Assembly: GCA_012295275.1 (NCBI GenBank)
Contig: CM022671.1
Span: forward strand, 10,919,237-10,983,236
Direction: 5' to 3'
Source of the DNA: Chrysomallon squamiferum
Taxonomy: Eukaryota > Mollusca > Gastropoda > Neomphalida > Peltospiridae
Length of the DNA stretch: 64,000 nt
Both the position numbers and the translations under genes were made by a program. The notes beneath the pieces were generated by a model. That model saw only the letters and a list, made by a program, of their open reading frames with translations. It searched no databases and was not told the DNA's origin. Positions within the stretch are counted from its first letter, which is position 1. Each line of letters begins with the position of its first letter. Of this stretch, positions 12,701-24,196 are shown in pieces.

Positions 12701-15700
12701 TTATGAGATTCTGTATTCTGTTATTCTTGTTAATCAATTCTCTAACAACGTTTGGCTGGATGATCACTTATCTGGAAAATGTTTGGTTAAATACATGGCC
12801 ATGTGGAATACTAAACAGCTACATCCAATAATTATTTTAAATCAATCATTATTATTATATTAAAACTTGATCAAAGAAGACACATCTAGTGTATTTGTAT
12901 GTGATGTTCATACTGAATGTTTCTTAAAGCCAGGAGGTCAAAATGAACTCAAAAATAACATTCAAAAACAAAATTGGACTTTTTTTCTGTGACTTGCCTC
13001 TGTACACTGACTTTACATTGGGAGACAGAAATCTTTATAGATATTCTATCACTCTTGTTAAAGAATAACTGAATAAATATACCATAATCATTTTTAAAAA
13101 CTGTTATGTCAAAACACATTATTTTTTGTGTAATGGTAACAAAGAAAATAACATCCATATCCACCCATAGGCTACATTTAACAACAAGCAGAAAGGATGC
13201 ATCTTTATACAAAGGCACATACCATTTGATCAATATGTAAACTGAAGTTCTTAGTGATAAAAGATTTCAATTTTTGACATAAAATTCTATTTACTAATAC
13301 ACCTGCTTTTGCCTTTTGAAAATTTTGCATCAGTTAAAATTAGGCTAGAGCAAATGAAAAATTGCATTCTCCAAAATGCTAGTATCTTTATTTGCCAACT
13401 AGAATACTTTGGCTGACTTTGACTATGTTCATAACAGTAAAATTTCAGCTGATTACAAAAACTTCCAAGTCTGATCTAATGAAATTGTAAATGAGATGAA
13501 TCTCATGCTATAATCCATTATATAGAAAATACTGTCTTAAGAAACAACACCTTTGACTATAAAAACTATAATCTATGACCTATTAAACCAGACTTTGCTC
13601 AACATATAGAATTACCTATTATTATAATTTAATATTATATTATATTATTATATATTATATTACCTATTATATTATATTATATTATTATATATTATATTAC
13701 CTATTTATTATATTATATTATATTATATTATATTATATTATATTATATTAATTATATTATATTATATTATATTATATTATATTATATTATATTATATTAT
13801 ATTATAATATATTATAATATAATTATATTATATTATTATTTTATTACCTATTATACCAATGTATGGAAAGCAATGAATTTTTTTTTTTAAATGAACAGCT
13901 TCCATAACAACCTATATCAAATATGAAAACTACTGATATTTGTAAAAAGTTAAAATAAATATTCAAAATTTTCTTTATATGTAACATTTTCTGTTTTAGA
14001 ACTCATCAGATTAAAACTGTATGTGATCACATTCATATACTTTGAAAATATCAACACAAAAAAAAGAATTGTAACTTTTATAAATACTGTCCTGAGATCT
14101 GGAATAGAAATGAACTTTTTACATGTCCTGCTATTCTTTAATTCAAAAAGGACCTATATTATATTTGTGACTATATTCAAAATCAGTAATGTGCTCCCTC
14201 TTGTGTGTTACTTTTGGTGCTCAAGTAAATATGGCTACAAGAAAGACTTTGGTGCTGGTAACAGAACATATCTTTTATTATCATACTAAGTCCATCTTCT
14301 TTTACAGATACATGTGTGTACATGTAGTCATACATACATATATATCATCGTGACGATTTGATCTGACTAACAAAATGATGTTTTTCTTCACCAGATCACG
14401 AAAAGCAGTATAGATATGTGCTACAAGTTCCATCCACAGTAGACATAGTCAGTTAACAAAAATTAAGCCTTCAGTTATAAATAGAACTGTAATATTATAT
14501 AATGGAATACTGTTATCTTTTGCTTGAAATCAAATGAAAATGGAACATTTTTACAGATGTAATTATACTTCGGAAAACGATTTTTTTTCAGTAACACACA
14601 CAAACAGAGTTAGGTCTGAAGAAATTAATAAGGGAACTAAAAACTCACACTGGCCTGCCCATTTCATCCTTTTCAACCCCTGATTCTGAAACACCTTCTT
14701 TGTCCATCAACATTTTGCGAAACACAGAAACTTTGATTTCAATATCTTCAGCAGAATATCTGTCATGGTGAAATAAAAGAAAACACTGCATTTAATTTAC
14801 ATCATAATCATACTTCACAACAAAGCCAGCCATTAGAATAAATCAATACTGCAGCAAAAGTGTATTTATATTTATGTTTGTATGTGTGTATTATATGCAT
14901 ATGTGTGTGTGTGTGGTCTTTTTCAAACAAAGAACTATAGAAACAATTTAGGTGTAGTTAATCATGCACTAATCATAAATGCAGGAAACATCTGATGAGA
15001 GAAAACAGATACTGTCAGTGAAATTAAATTACACACCATATTATGATCACTAAAATGGTAAACTGTATTTGTATTGATTTGGAATACAGTTTAGATGAAA
15101 AATAAAATACAGTCTCTAAATTAGGACTGAAATAAAAGTTAGGTTTTTGTTCCATAATTATTGATTGTGGATAAATGGCAGGGTGCATGTTCACTTTTAA
15201 AACTGCCGTCATATCATGGTTTGCGACTGGTTGTATCACTTATGAAAGGCTGAGATAATAGTTTATTGAAAAGAATGAATCAATTAATGTTCCAAATAAT
15301 TTTTCTAATTATTTTCAACAGGCAATATTTAATTTTAAAAAAAAGGAAAAGATCAAAAACCGATAAAACCAGATGTTAAGAGCCTAATTTTTATTTAATT
15401 TTACTGTTTTTGAATGGATTACATAGTTATTTCCCTTGATCTGTAATCTATAACTGAACATATCTAGAATAAAATTTGTAAATAATTTTAGTTTTCTTAC
15501 AGATCTGTACAGAATTTCAAGGTTTTTGTAATAGTCAGTGGAGATATCCAAAAATACAAAAATTCAATTTGTAATTCTAAATGCATTAAAATGGTTAATG
15601 AGATAAATTAGATTTTAGTAATTATGTGACTTCTGATTATTGTAAACAAAGGAAAAAAATAAGAAAGGGAATTTAATCATGTGTGTCTGCCTAGATAATA

Positions 15701-16229
15701 AATAAATTTTCACTATTAACTTACTCTTTTGACTATTTTGCTGCTTAACACTTACTATTTTAAGTTTACTGCTGTATTGTATCTAATAAAAACTAATTAT
15801 AACAGCTTTTTTTAACCTTAGTTCAAAATGTGCTACTAATTTTTCTTATTTATGAACCGACGTTAATAAAATATCTTCAGTGAATGTTAAGCCTGTACGT
15901 AGTACACAATACATTTATAAATGTATGCAACAGAATGTTATGGATTAATCTTTTTCTTTTCCCATAATTTAGATAGCTCACCCTTGTTCTTCCATAAGTT
16001 CCTGCATTTCCATGCACTTTAGTTCAACTTTTCGTTTTCTGTCATGGTTCATAATTTCTTGGTTTGGCTGTTTAATAAGCATTTGGTCAAGTTTCTTTAT
16101 TTCTTCTTCTGATTTATAGTCCACTTTATCTTTATGCTTGCGCACTGCACAAAGATTTCGCTGAACAAAACCATTTGTGCCACTGCCCCTGGCTGTCGAC
16201 AGCCCAATGCCATTGTACATATTGTACAA
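196..16229 (-). CDS. SRRM2: SRRM2/3/4-type serine/arginine repetitive matrix splicing factor (3' end cut by window edge)
   Basis: Spliceosome-associated nuclear SR-related protein. Coding exons, minus strand in transcript order: 16229-15982, 14759-14649, 8707-8543, 8227-8156, 7855-7832, 7269-7204, 2319-2275, 1841-1755, 1520-1365, 950-603, 330-196; about 485 codons are inside the window. The N-terminus (MYNMYNGIGLSTARGSGTNG) and the following 'RKRKVELKCMEMQELMEEQG' are the cwf21 domain that docks Cwc21/SRRM2 on PRP8/SNU114 of the spliceosome. The next exon continues the domain (VSVFRKMLMDKEG). Exon 3 carries the family's 'ETHQLA...N' and 'AFDPARKAKEE' segments. Later exons are Lys/Arg/Ser-rich and disordered (KKKKKSKKHKH, SRSHSHSKSRRRS). 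Every intron is phase 2. The start is the ATG 11 nt after a good acceptor (TTTTTCAG), so a 5' UTR exon lies further upstream. The last exon (SPSHLDKRRIT) resembles the start of the eMIC region of SRRM3/4. Family assignment is firm; weak exons could be missing. Confidence 0.9.
590..950 (-). other. Long RS exon of the SRRM gene with two possible 3' ends
   Basis: The acceptor is GGCTTTAG before 950. If the weak donor (AG then GTTATT, after position 603) is used, the exon is 348 nt and continues in frame into the exon at 330-196. If it is not used, translation reads on for RLFS and stops at 592-590. The choice is therefore between a short SR-rich protein without the eMIC region and a longer eMIC-containing one. 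The encoded protein is RS-rich (SHSHSKSRRRS, TSRSRSRSSSYTRSRSSSRK). Confidence 0.6.
7832..7855 (-). other. 24-nt in-frame microexon of the SRRM gene
   Basis: Eight-codon exon (RKKHKEYH plus shared bases) with acceptor TTTTAACAAG and donor GTAAGA, phase 2 on both sides, so it can be skipped without a frame change. A TGC trinucleotide (minus strand, 7882-7880) lies 25-27 nt upstream of the exon, just before the pyrimidine tract. This is the arrangement known for microexons activated by SRRM3/SRRM4 (nSR100). Confidence 0.6.
9279..9968 (-). CDS. Possible nested gene fragment inside SRRM intron 2: two exon-like open frames, GPI-type tail
   Basis: Exon-like segment A (9968-9867) sits between a TGTGCACAG acceptor and a GTATAT donor and encodes 34 residues rich in Trp and Cys (EFWHDYVQCQSVKCDYKKQC). 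Segment B is open from about 9668 to a stop at 9279; it has N-glycosylation sequons (NMT, NSS, NST), several Cys, and ends in a hydrophobic stretch (GYFHVFLYVVLLFVLLYP). That is the shape of a GPI-attachment signal or tail anchor. 'LILHRIDEITEVC' followed by 'KKKHIFDYFWE' weakly resembles, by eye, the C-terminal part of ADP-ribosyl cyclases. The phases of A and B fit only through alternative splice sites, and no initiator exon was found. It may be a real nested gene, a decayed copy or chance. Confidence 0.25.
10600..11020. repeat. Degenerate 28-bp minisatellite
   Basis: Repeated copies of a motif like CAGACATACTATATAGG followed by TGTATTAATAA. Clear copies start at 10924, 10952 and 10980, exactly 28 bp apart; older diverged copies extend left to about 10600. 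It lies inside SRRM intron 2. Confidence 0.7.
13618..13850. repeat. (TTATA)n low-complexity array
   Basis: About 230 bp of almost pure A/T built mainly from the pentanucleotide ATATT, with phase slips around 13650 and 13750-13810. Intronic, no coding potential. Confidence 0.85.
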
Positions 16230-16240
16230 TTAAAACAGAT
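16230..16240 (-). other. 5' UTR part of the first coding SRRM exon
   Basis: Eleven bases between the acceptor CTTCCTTTTTCAG and the start ATG. The strong acceptor shows that at least one non-coding exon lies upstream (higher coordinates). It was not located. Confidence 0.55.
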
Positions 16241-18809
16241 CTGAAAAAGGAAGAAACAGGTTACAGTTTGTATTAAACTAAATAAATGGTCAAATGTTTT
16301 GAAAAGTCAAATTTGCTTCTTCAATTAAATAAATAATTGGTAATAAATTCATTTTTCAGAATTCTGTAAAAATTTCACCAAAGTTTTTAAGGATTATTTT
16401 TCACTAGGCTTATTGTACCCTGGATGGTTATCTTATTACTCAATATTGCCTTTTTGTTACAGGTTAATAACTATTTAGCAGTTATTGTTATAAAACTATT
16501 GAATGGGATTGGTTTAATCAATTCAACCATATGAATGCAGAATTTTTGAAATTCTTATTGATAATAAAAACATTTACAAACCCAAATGGCTGAATATAAA
16601 TTATAATCCTGTATTTTGATACACAATATATACATAACCATTAACTATTATTTATTCTTAATATGGATTAAATAGCTATTATTATTCTATGTAAAATTGT
16701 GCTTCATTCTAACAAACTGTATTTTTCTGTGAAAATATATTTTAAAGTTGAAATGAAAATATGGTAATGAAAATATAATACCAAAACTTTCAATGTAATT
16801 TTCTCATCTTAAAACTTAAGTTAAACACTTTCATTTCCATGAATCAGTATATACTGAAAAAGCAATATATGAGGTGACCAATATCTCAAAAATTATCACT
16901 GCCATGTTTTTGTTTCTGGGACATCATCATAGGTCCACAGAGATTTTGAAAAAAAAAAAATAATAATAAAAATAAAAAAATATAAGATTTTCATCACAAA
17001 TTTTTAGTGATTTATTAATAGTGTTACAGACACAATTTTAAATTTACTATTGTACAATGAAAAGGAAGGCAAAAATTCGCAGCTGCCCATCTTTATAAAT
17101 CTAAATAACCTTTCTGAGTTTCTCATTGGGTAACTATTAACACAATTCCAATTTTATGTTATTAAAGAAACTGTTTTCTTTACATTTAATAATTTAATCA
17201 TGTTAATGTTTCATGAAAAGTGCATTTACTGATATAGGTATGTAACTGTGCCGTAGAGTGCGAGTTATTCATTAACATTTTTCATTTAAGGTAACATGGT
17301 GACGGCTGACGGTCAATGTTATCAGACTTTATACTTAGATCTACGAGGTTTTCAAGTTATGAAATTTAGATCATAATAATGATACTATTCATACTTCAAA
17401 ATATCATTGTATATCTAGGCTTTATATCAGAAAATCAAAAATCATGAATCATTGAATGTAATTACTAATTTATATCACGATAAACATAATTTTTTATAAC
17501 GCATTGAATTTGATAAAAGCAACATTTTAACCATTTATATTTTAATACAGCTCTAGATATAATACTACTACGTTTAATAAAATGTATATACCGTAGCTAA
17601 TATGTTGTTATAACTATAAAGGAATCCTTCGTTTTCTTTTTACTACAAACACCCGTGGACACTTCGAAATATCGATTTTTGCTATAAAATGGACGAAACC
17701 GGATGATGTACCAAATGGATTTACAATTAAGGGGAAGTAATTCATTTTAAGAAAATGGGTGCTAGACGTTTCGTCCCCATGCCAGTTCGCCCCTAATGTG
17801 TTCGTCCTATTTATCAGGTCTCTCCAAAACCTGTGCCACTTCGGTTCCATTTTTCGCGATTCGGGATTTTGATTGAAGACGATTATAGTTATTTTTGTTC
17901 ACAATTTAAACAAATAATTTTTAAAATTCAAATGTTAGATAAATATAATTATATATTTCGGAAAAATGAATTTAAAAAAAGTTCAAATAAGAAAAACAAC
18001 AACGTCAACACAAAATGAGATCAGTATAATTTTGAAAATTAATTTGTTACACAAATTCACACAGACAGCTGAATACTGATATTTACTTTATTAATGACTA
18101 AATTAACGAACACCAATAAATCTAAAAACAGACATGTTACAGTTATGTGAATAGAAAGTAAAAGAACCATTTATTAGTAAGCCAGTAAATAATAAATAAG
18201 ATAAATTAATAAAAACAACAACAACAAATTCAAATAACACGCAACTAAAAACAAAACAAAACAAAACAAGATCCTATTGATCCGTTGATTCTTTTCATTC
18301 TTTTTTTATTATTTTGTTTTCTTGATTTTTTTTCAGAGTCTCATTATCATTATATTGTTCTAATTTGCCCTTAATTACTTTTAGTAAGTGTTGCCAATGA
18401 ATGGTGCTGATAACATGTTTCTTCATTTTAAACTAATTTGAAATGTATTTCATCAGCAAGAACAAGATAATTACGCCCCTAGTTAACTTAATTGAAACAA
18501 ATATTTAAAAATATGTTTTGATTTTGTTAAATTCACAGAACCTGTTTATACAGAATACAGTATAGGTATTCAGTCAGTTATACTTAAACCAGATTTGATA
18601 TATTCATGATATCTATCTATCTAGATTAAATTGTAGTTCCGTTAAATATTAAAAAGAACTTTAATCAAAAGTGAACAACATTTAGTGCATGATGTTACTG
18701 GTTGCAATATAAAAATAACTTTATTCATTTTAATTTAAATTGTTCTTGAGTGTGTTAAAATGAACTAGTAACTTTTAAATTAATAAAAATACAAAATATA
18801 TTTTAGGTT
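16241..18809. other. Non-coding stretch upstream of SRRM, with a possible promoter
   Basis: No convincing coding exon. Two patches are less AT-rich than their surroundings: 17270-17350, with TGACGGCTGACGGTCA (two TGACG half-sites), and 17620-17870, with several CpGs and three imperfect GG-n-CGAA copies. Either could be the SRRM promoter or first non-coding exon. The 78-codon open frame on the minus strand at 17614-17850 has no recognisable features. Confidence 0.35.
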
Positions 18810-18962
18810 TCAGGAGTGCGAGCGGCACAATGAACATGACTCTTTTCGTAATTTTTCGTTTGATGATTCAGGGTCCTTGTTAATATCTAAAACGTAAAAT
18901 AAAATAAAATGAAAATAAACGAAACAACACAATGCGTATTTTTTCTCAAATACCATTAGTTC

Positions 18963-19011
<49 letters not shown>

Positions 19012-19428
19012 TACATACATACATACATACATACATACATACATACATACATACATACATGCATGCATGCATAGATGAAAACGAAACAAATACACATATT
19101 CATATTCAAATGCACACTGAATCGATTTAAATTACGGAAATTATAAATAGTTTATTATTATTATTTTTTTTTTTTTTTTTTTTTTTTGTGGAATTCTAAA
19201 ATAGTTAATTTTTTATATACCTTCACAGCTGTAAGTTGGGTGAAAAAGACCTAAAACAGACGAACCTCCTCCTCTTCGACTTGGAGACGTTTTTAAGCTT
19301 ACAATTTCTTCTCCTGCTATCTTAGTCTTCGATTTTTCATGAGCGGAGATAATGCTATCCAGTTTGTGGATGGCAGCACGACCTCTATAACGTTTTTTGC
19401 GTTTGGGTTTAGGCATAGAGCAGCCCAT
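18810..19428 (-). CDS. Two-exon gene for a small basic protein of unknown function
   Basis: Exon 1 is 19428-19221 and exon 2 is 18886-18810. The donor is GAAG then GTATAT; the acceptor is CGTTTTAG. The phase-1 junction joins cleanly to a TGA stop, giving 94 residues from MGCS or 90 from the internal MPKP start. The N-terminus is a strong basic cluster (MPKPKRKKRYRGRAAIHKLD) like a nuclear localisation or RNA-binding signal. The middle has a Gly/Ser-rich turn (PSRRGGGSS) and the C-terminus ends in 'CSLCRSHS' (a CxxC). There is no signal peptide or membrane segment. The exons stand out from their AT-rich surroundings in composition and codon use, which argues for a real gene. I do not recognise the family. 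A pure T tract of about 17 bases lies directly before the first ATG on the coding strand. The intron contains a long CA/ATAC/GCAT microsatellite. Confidence 0.6.
18965..19072. repeat. Compound microsatellite (AC)n(ATAC)n(GCAT)n
   Basis: About 42 bp of AC, 54 bp of ATAC and three GCAT units, in the single intron of the small basic-protein gene. Open frames through it are repeat artefacts. Confidence 0.95.
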
Positions 19429-19514
19429 AAAAAAAAAAAAAAAAAACAAGTATAGGTTATGTAATCACCCAGATGAGCAACAGTAATGAATGTAAATATT
19501 ACGTAATAAGCGCA

Positions 19515-19548
19515 ATACGTCACAATGGAATAGATGAAAGTGACGTAT
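19515..19548. promoter_or_regulatory. Inverted pair of CRE-like octamers upstream of the small gene
   Basis: ATACGTCA at 19515-19522 and its exact reverse complement TGACGTAT at 19541-19548, 18 bp apart and about 90-120 bp upstream of the first ATG of the minus-strand gene. A TTACGTAA palindrome lies at 19499-19506. CREB/ATF-type sites near a start are common; function here is inferred. Confidence 0.4.
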
Positions 19549-20190
19549 CACAGAGATGACCCGATTAGATCTTTATACCAAGATGCCAGGCTGTTATACT
19601 GAGATGTATCAGTATACTAGAAAAGGACATTTTAGTTTTTCATCTTGTTATCATTATCATAAATCAAAATATATTTAATTATATAAAATTAACAGTTAAC
19701 ATATTATTTTGTAGTATGACATGATATTTTCACGAAATGGTGCTTAGTCTAAATAAAAACTAAAATTAACAGTGAGATATATATTTCAAGTATGAGGTTT
19801 ACTTGGTAAGTTTTTAGAATATAAAAATGCTTTTGGAACTTTTATAGCAGTAAATTTTCTGTATTTCCATTTTATTATCATTATTATTTTTCTGAATATT
19901 TGTTTGAAGTACCAAAGTCAGTTAGTTAATAAAGTATTTCAATAAAGTAAGATATATAGAAGCTTATATTGTTAATTTTTACAATGACATCATTTCATAC
20001 TTAAAATGTAAAATAAAAAATACTTTTATAAAAATAAAAAATATTTTAAAAAAATAAAAAATTTACTAAATAAAAAATAAAGTCAGATGCAGCCGGATAT
20101 GTATTCAAATTTAGAGCCGTTCTAAAACCTGATAACTATGTGTCATATATAACCCCACAACAATATGATCATAAAATAATACAGTTACTA

Positions 20191-20246
<56 letters not shown>

Positions 20247-21287
20247 TCTGAATGTCATATTTAAACTCCTACATAAATGGAATCGTTGTATCACATACAT
20301 GGCGAGCTGATAGCTGTATTATGTGTAACACTAGAACAAGTTTCAGAACAAAACAGTCATCTTCTACGTGCACCTAAAAAACAAGAAAGAAAAAAAAAGA
20401 AAAATGAAATGAAATAAAACAAACAAACAAATAACTGCGACGCCCAGATATTTTAAAACTGTGTTATTTTGTTGTTGTATTTCGCAATTAACTAAGACTG
20501 GAGGCAGAAACATCCACCATTCGCAGAATTAGGATAGGTTGACCTCCAGTTAAATGTTATGGATAATACCGCTTTTCATTTTGTCTTAATATAATATTAT
20601 ACCATTTAACTACATGTGATCTTAACGGAAAATTGATGTAAAATTGAATTGCACTGTTTTTATCACCATTGCATGTTTATAAAGAACTATCAATATATTT
20701 GTCGGAAAAAACCCCAACAACATATAGTTCGCTGTCGTTTTTGTTTCCTAAAAAGGACTAAAACATTAAGTAGTAAAAGTTTCTAAATTAGATTTTTGAT
20801 CATTCACTAATCCAAACCACAATTTTATGATATTACCCTGAGATGAGTGTATATTTAATAATACGTTTTAGAAAATAGTATTTTGAAAAGGAGGAAGTTG
20901 GATAAAAAAATCCTGCCATGGCTGACGGTGCATAAGAGCAAGGGTAATTTATACTTAAAATATTATGTGGTTTTTTTTCTGCACTTTTAATATTAAATAT
21001 AATTTTTGATATAACAGATGGAAATGATAAAAACTCTGATCTGCTGACTACAGATGAATCTGTTTCTTGATGTCTGATTAGCTCACGTAGTCATACTCGA
21101 TACTGATGATTCTGAGTTGTCTTCTGTCAACAATGACACTGACAGGTGAGTTCAACAGAAAGGGTTATTCCATTGAACTAAATCTATTTTTTATTGTACA
21201 TTTGCCATTGCTTTTTATTCTGCCAGAATAATTCAACATTTTATCCACATTTTCATCTTTTGAATTTTATTTATTTATTTATTCATC

Positions 21288-21330
<43 letters not shown>

Positions 21331-23459
21331 TACAAGTAAGAAGTGTCTTTTGTCATTTTCATGTTTTTCTACAACAGTATCTAAAGTGCCAACTTCGAAA
21401 GAATCCACTCGCTATCCATTTTCAAATATCTCATCATCAGATTATGATACTACCAGTTTATTTTCTCATTTACATTGCAGCTATTGGTAGAAAGTGCATT
21501 ATCAATTATTATTTATTTTATTTATTTTTCTTTAATTTTTTAATAGGTGAGATATAACAGAAGTAAAATAGAGTTAGTAGTAATAGTACTTTCAACTGTA
21601 TTGATTCCATATGTGTTTTCACTGACACAAATATTTTTATTATTAGCTTTTCCCCCTCATTTTAATAGTTTAATTAGTATACAGAAAATGTTGCCTGATT
21701 GTAATTTGTTCATTACATTTGCATCTGTATAGGCTGTGAAGAAAAGAAATCATAAATGATTAATTGATTCTGCAGGAAAGTGAAGATAAAAAAAAAAAAT
21801 AATAATAATAACAAAGACTTCTGAAACATTTGTATTCAATTTTATCACATACAATTATGGGTATACATTGTATTATACATTGCAAAACATTAGTTGTATT
21901 AGTAAAAATATTTAGAAAATTTGATATTATACATTTGAAAAAGAAAACAGGAACAAAACATTAGCAGTAAATAACTGCTACTTATGTTCTTGTGTCGGTC
22001 ACATTTTTGTACATGCATATTATTACTAGTTTTGTAGAAGTATGCACAAAGTTAGCTTTAAGCATTATTAATTTCTTTTAAATTATAAATCACCTATTTC
22101 TAAATAGATATTCCAGGTATTATAATATTTTTAAGTTACTATTCTGAAATATTGTCCAGTTTGAATATATCCTTCAATAATGAGCAAAACAGCAACACAT
22201 GATAATCAAAATAAAAGAAAAAATGGCATTTTTTAGATAGAGGTTACATGCAAATTATTTATCTGTTTTTATGATCAGATGTTTCAGGCACAGAGCCTGT
22301 TTTGATAACATAAAAAGATTGTATTGCATTGTAGCTATTGTTCTTACTTCTTTTACCCCCATTTTTTAAAACAGAGAAATGGTTTAAACAGTTTTTTATT
22401 ATTTTCCTTGTTTTCCTTAAGGCATTTATATTTTTTAACATCATAAAATTTTGTGAGGTTAAAATGATATTTTTAAAACCAGTTAGCTAATATTTACAGT
22501 ATTGCAGCTGTTTATCATAGTGTGTCAACAGACTGTATAGTTCTTTCTTTATCATATCTCTTGTCTTTCAGATTATTCAAAACTTTAAAAATGATAATTT
22601 GTGCTATCATTATTCTTTAGTAACATTTCAGTGGTAGATAATCTCTGCAGTCACATGACTGAGAAAAAGGTACTATTTCAGGTTCAATTTGTGCTATCCT
22701 TAATATGACTGAAAATATTTTCACAATGTGTATTTTGAAATGAATACATTCTTATTTGTTTAACATCTTTACACTTTCCATTACTTATAATTATTGAATT
22801 TTTGTTTCTTTGTCACCATGACAACTATATATTTTAAAATGGCCTAACTGCATAAGTAAACAAATATTCCATAGCACTTTCTAAACTTTACAAATGTCTT
22901 CAGATGTTTAAACAGAATTTTCAGTTTGATCATTTGTGAAACTATAAAACTACTTATCACACCATATATAAAAAATAACAAATAAAATCCAATTCCATTT
23001 ACATTGGTAACTCAGTAATTAGTTACTGGTATTAAGAGCTTCTTTTTCTGTTGATCAAATATATTTTCTTCAAGCAGATTCTAAACACAGCTTTCATAAT
23101 TTATTATGCTATTTATATGAACAGTCATTTTGAGCTTGTACTTTAATTTAATTGTTATCACCTTATTATTGTTTTTCTTAGTTGTTAATATTTGTTTCGT
23201 TTTGGCCATTAAATTATTTTTAAAGATAACATTTTTATGCAGTCAGTATATTAGAGAGTATCTGTCACAAAAAAAATTATAAATGTACTAACTTTTGTAA
23301 TTCTTATGGTCACTTTATGCAACTATTATGAACAATGTATAATGTTAAGTCACTTGGAAGAATGTGATAACATTTCAGAATTACTGATTCTGCATTTTAT
23401 GGAGTTACTTTGGCAAACAAAAAAATGTGATATTTTCATACAAAATATTATTTACTTAT

Positions 23460-23609
23460 TTTGTCTATCCATTAATCTCTGGGATGCTGTTAAACATCTC
23501 TGTATTGCTCTAGGATTCAAAAGACAGTCTGCTGCTTTCCGGTTTAATAATTCGCTCATGAAGCATCTCTCTAAAAAGAAATTTAACAAAACTTTATTTG
23601 ATCTGCAGG
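23460..23609 (+). other. Weak candidate for a C-type-lectin exon
   Basis: Open frame with 'NLWDAVKHLCIALGF' followed by 'SAAF', ending at a CTGCAG/GTCTAG donor. It recalls the start of the lectin domain in DGCR2 (YWDAAQTC...LATF), but spacing differs by one residue before the Cys and no clear acceptor precedes it. Listed only because a lectin exon should lie hereabouts. Confidence 0.18.
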
Positions 23610-24112
23610 TCTAGTTCTTTCATACTATTTCAAAGAAAAAAAATCACATATTACATTCGATAGAGCTTGCATAGATGTCTCAAGTAAAAATTTAAAGATC
23701 ATTGATTGCTATACTTGGTGTAGGTTATATTAAGGACGTAAACTAAGGAAATTAAATTTCCAAAGAATAATTTGAAACTGAAATAACTATCTGCATTTCA
23801 CAAATCATCCCTTTCCAGACTCTAGTATACTGAAATGAAAAGGTTAAGAAGAATCCTGTAACCTTATTATTTATTTATTTTTTTGTATTGTAATCATCAT
23901 GCAGATTATATTAATAAATTTATAATATTAGAGTTGGTAATATTAATGAATATTAACTTTACTATTTTGTGTTTTATTATATTTTATTATTTTTTTTTAT
24001 GAGGAAACTCAATGATGTTACTCTGTGGAGATACACTTGTAGAATAGCAACAAGGAATCTTTTTATATGCCTTCCTGTAATCTGGAAATTATATACTACC
24101 TGTGATACACCA

Positions 24113-24196
24113 GTTGTGGAGTACTGGATGAAATGAGAAATAGTCTAATGGGGGCACTGAAGAGGATTGATCCTGTCACTCAAAACAGCACTGCGG
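24113..24196 (+). other. Candidate exon phase-compatible with the DGCR2 VWC exon
   Basis: Relatively GC-rich open segment (GVLDEMRNSLMGALKRIDPV, then a sequon NST) ending at a good donor (CGG then GTAACT) in phase 1, exactly the phase the exon at 27054 needs. The acceptor (ACACCAG) is weak. It may be a linker exon or chance. Confidence 0.22.

Larger units (their letters stand above)
331..15981. other. SRRM introns: AT-rich non-coding sequence
   Basis: Introns of the SRRM gene, the largest at 2320-7203 (4.9 kb) and 8708-14648 (5.9 kb). They hold short poly-A/T runs, an ATT run near 7485-7517, a 28-bp minisatellite (about 10600-11020) and a pentanucleotide array (13618-13850). A strong donor-like sequence (CCAG then GTAAGC, minus strand near 3428) could mark a 16-nt exon, but it would break the phase-2 pattern, so it was left out of the model. 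Confidence 0.6.

Noticed and set aside
17614-17850. 78-codon minus-strand open frame in a CpG-bearing patch
   Set aside because: No recognisable domain; more likely promoter or first-exon DNA of SRRM.
21061-21490. Exon-like segments with good splice sites (CAG/GTGAGT at 21146; acceptor near 21377)
   Set aside because: The open frames of the two segments do not join in phase and neither resembles a known domain, so I did not call exons.
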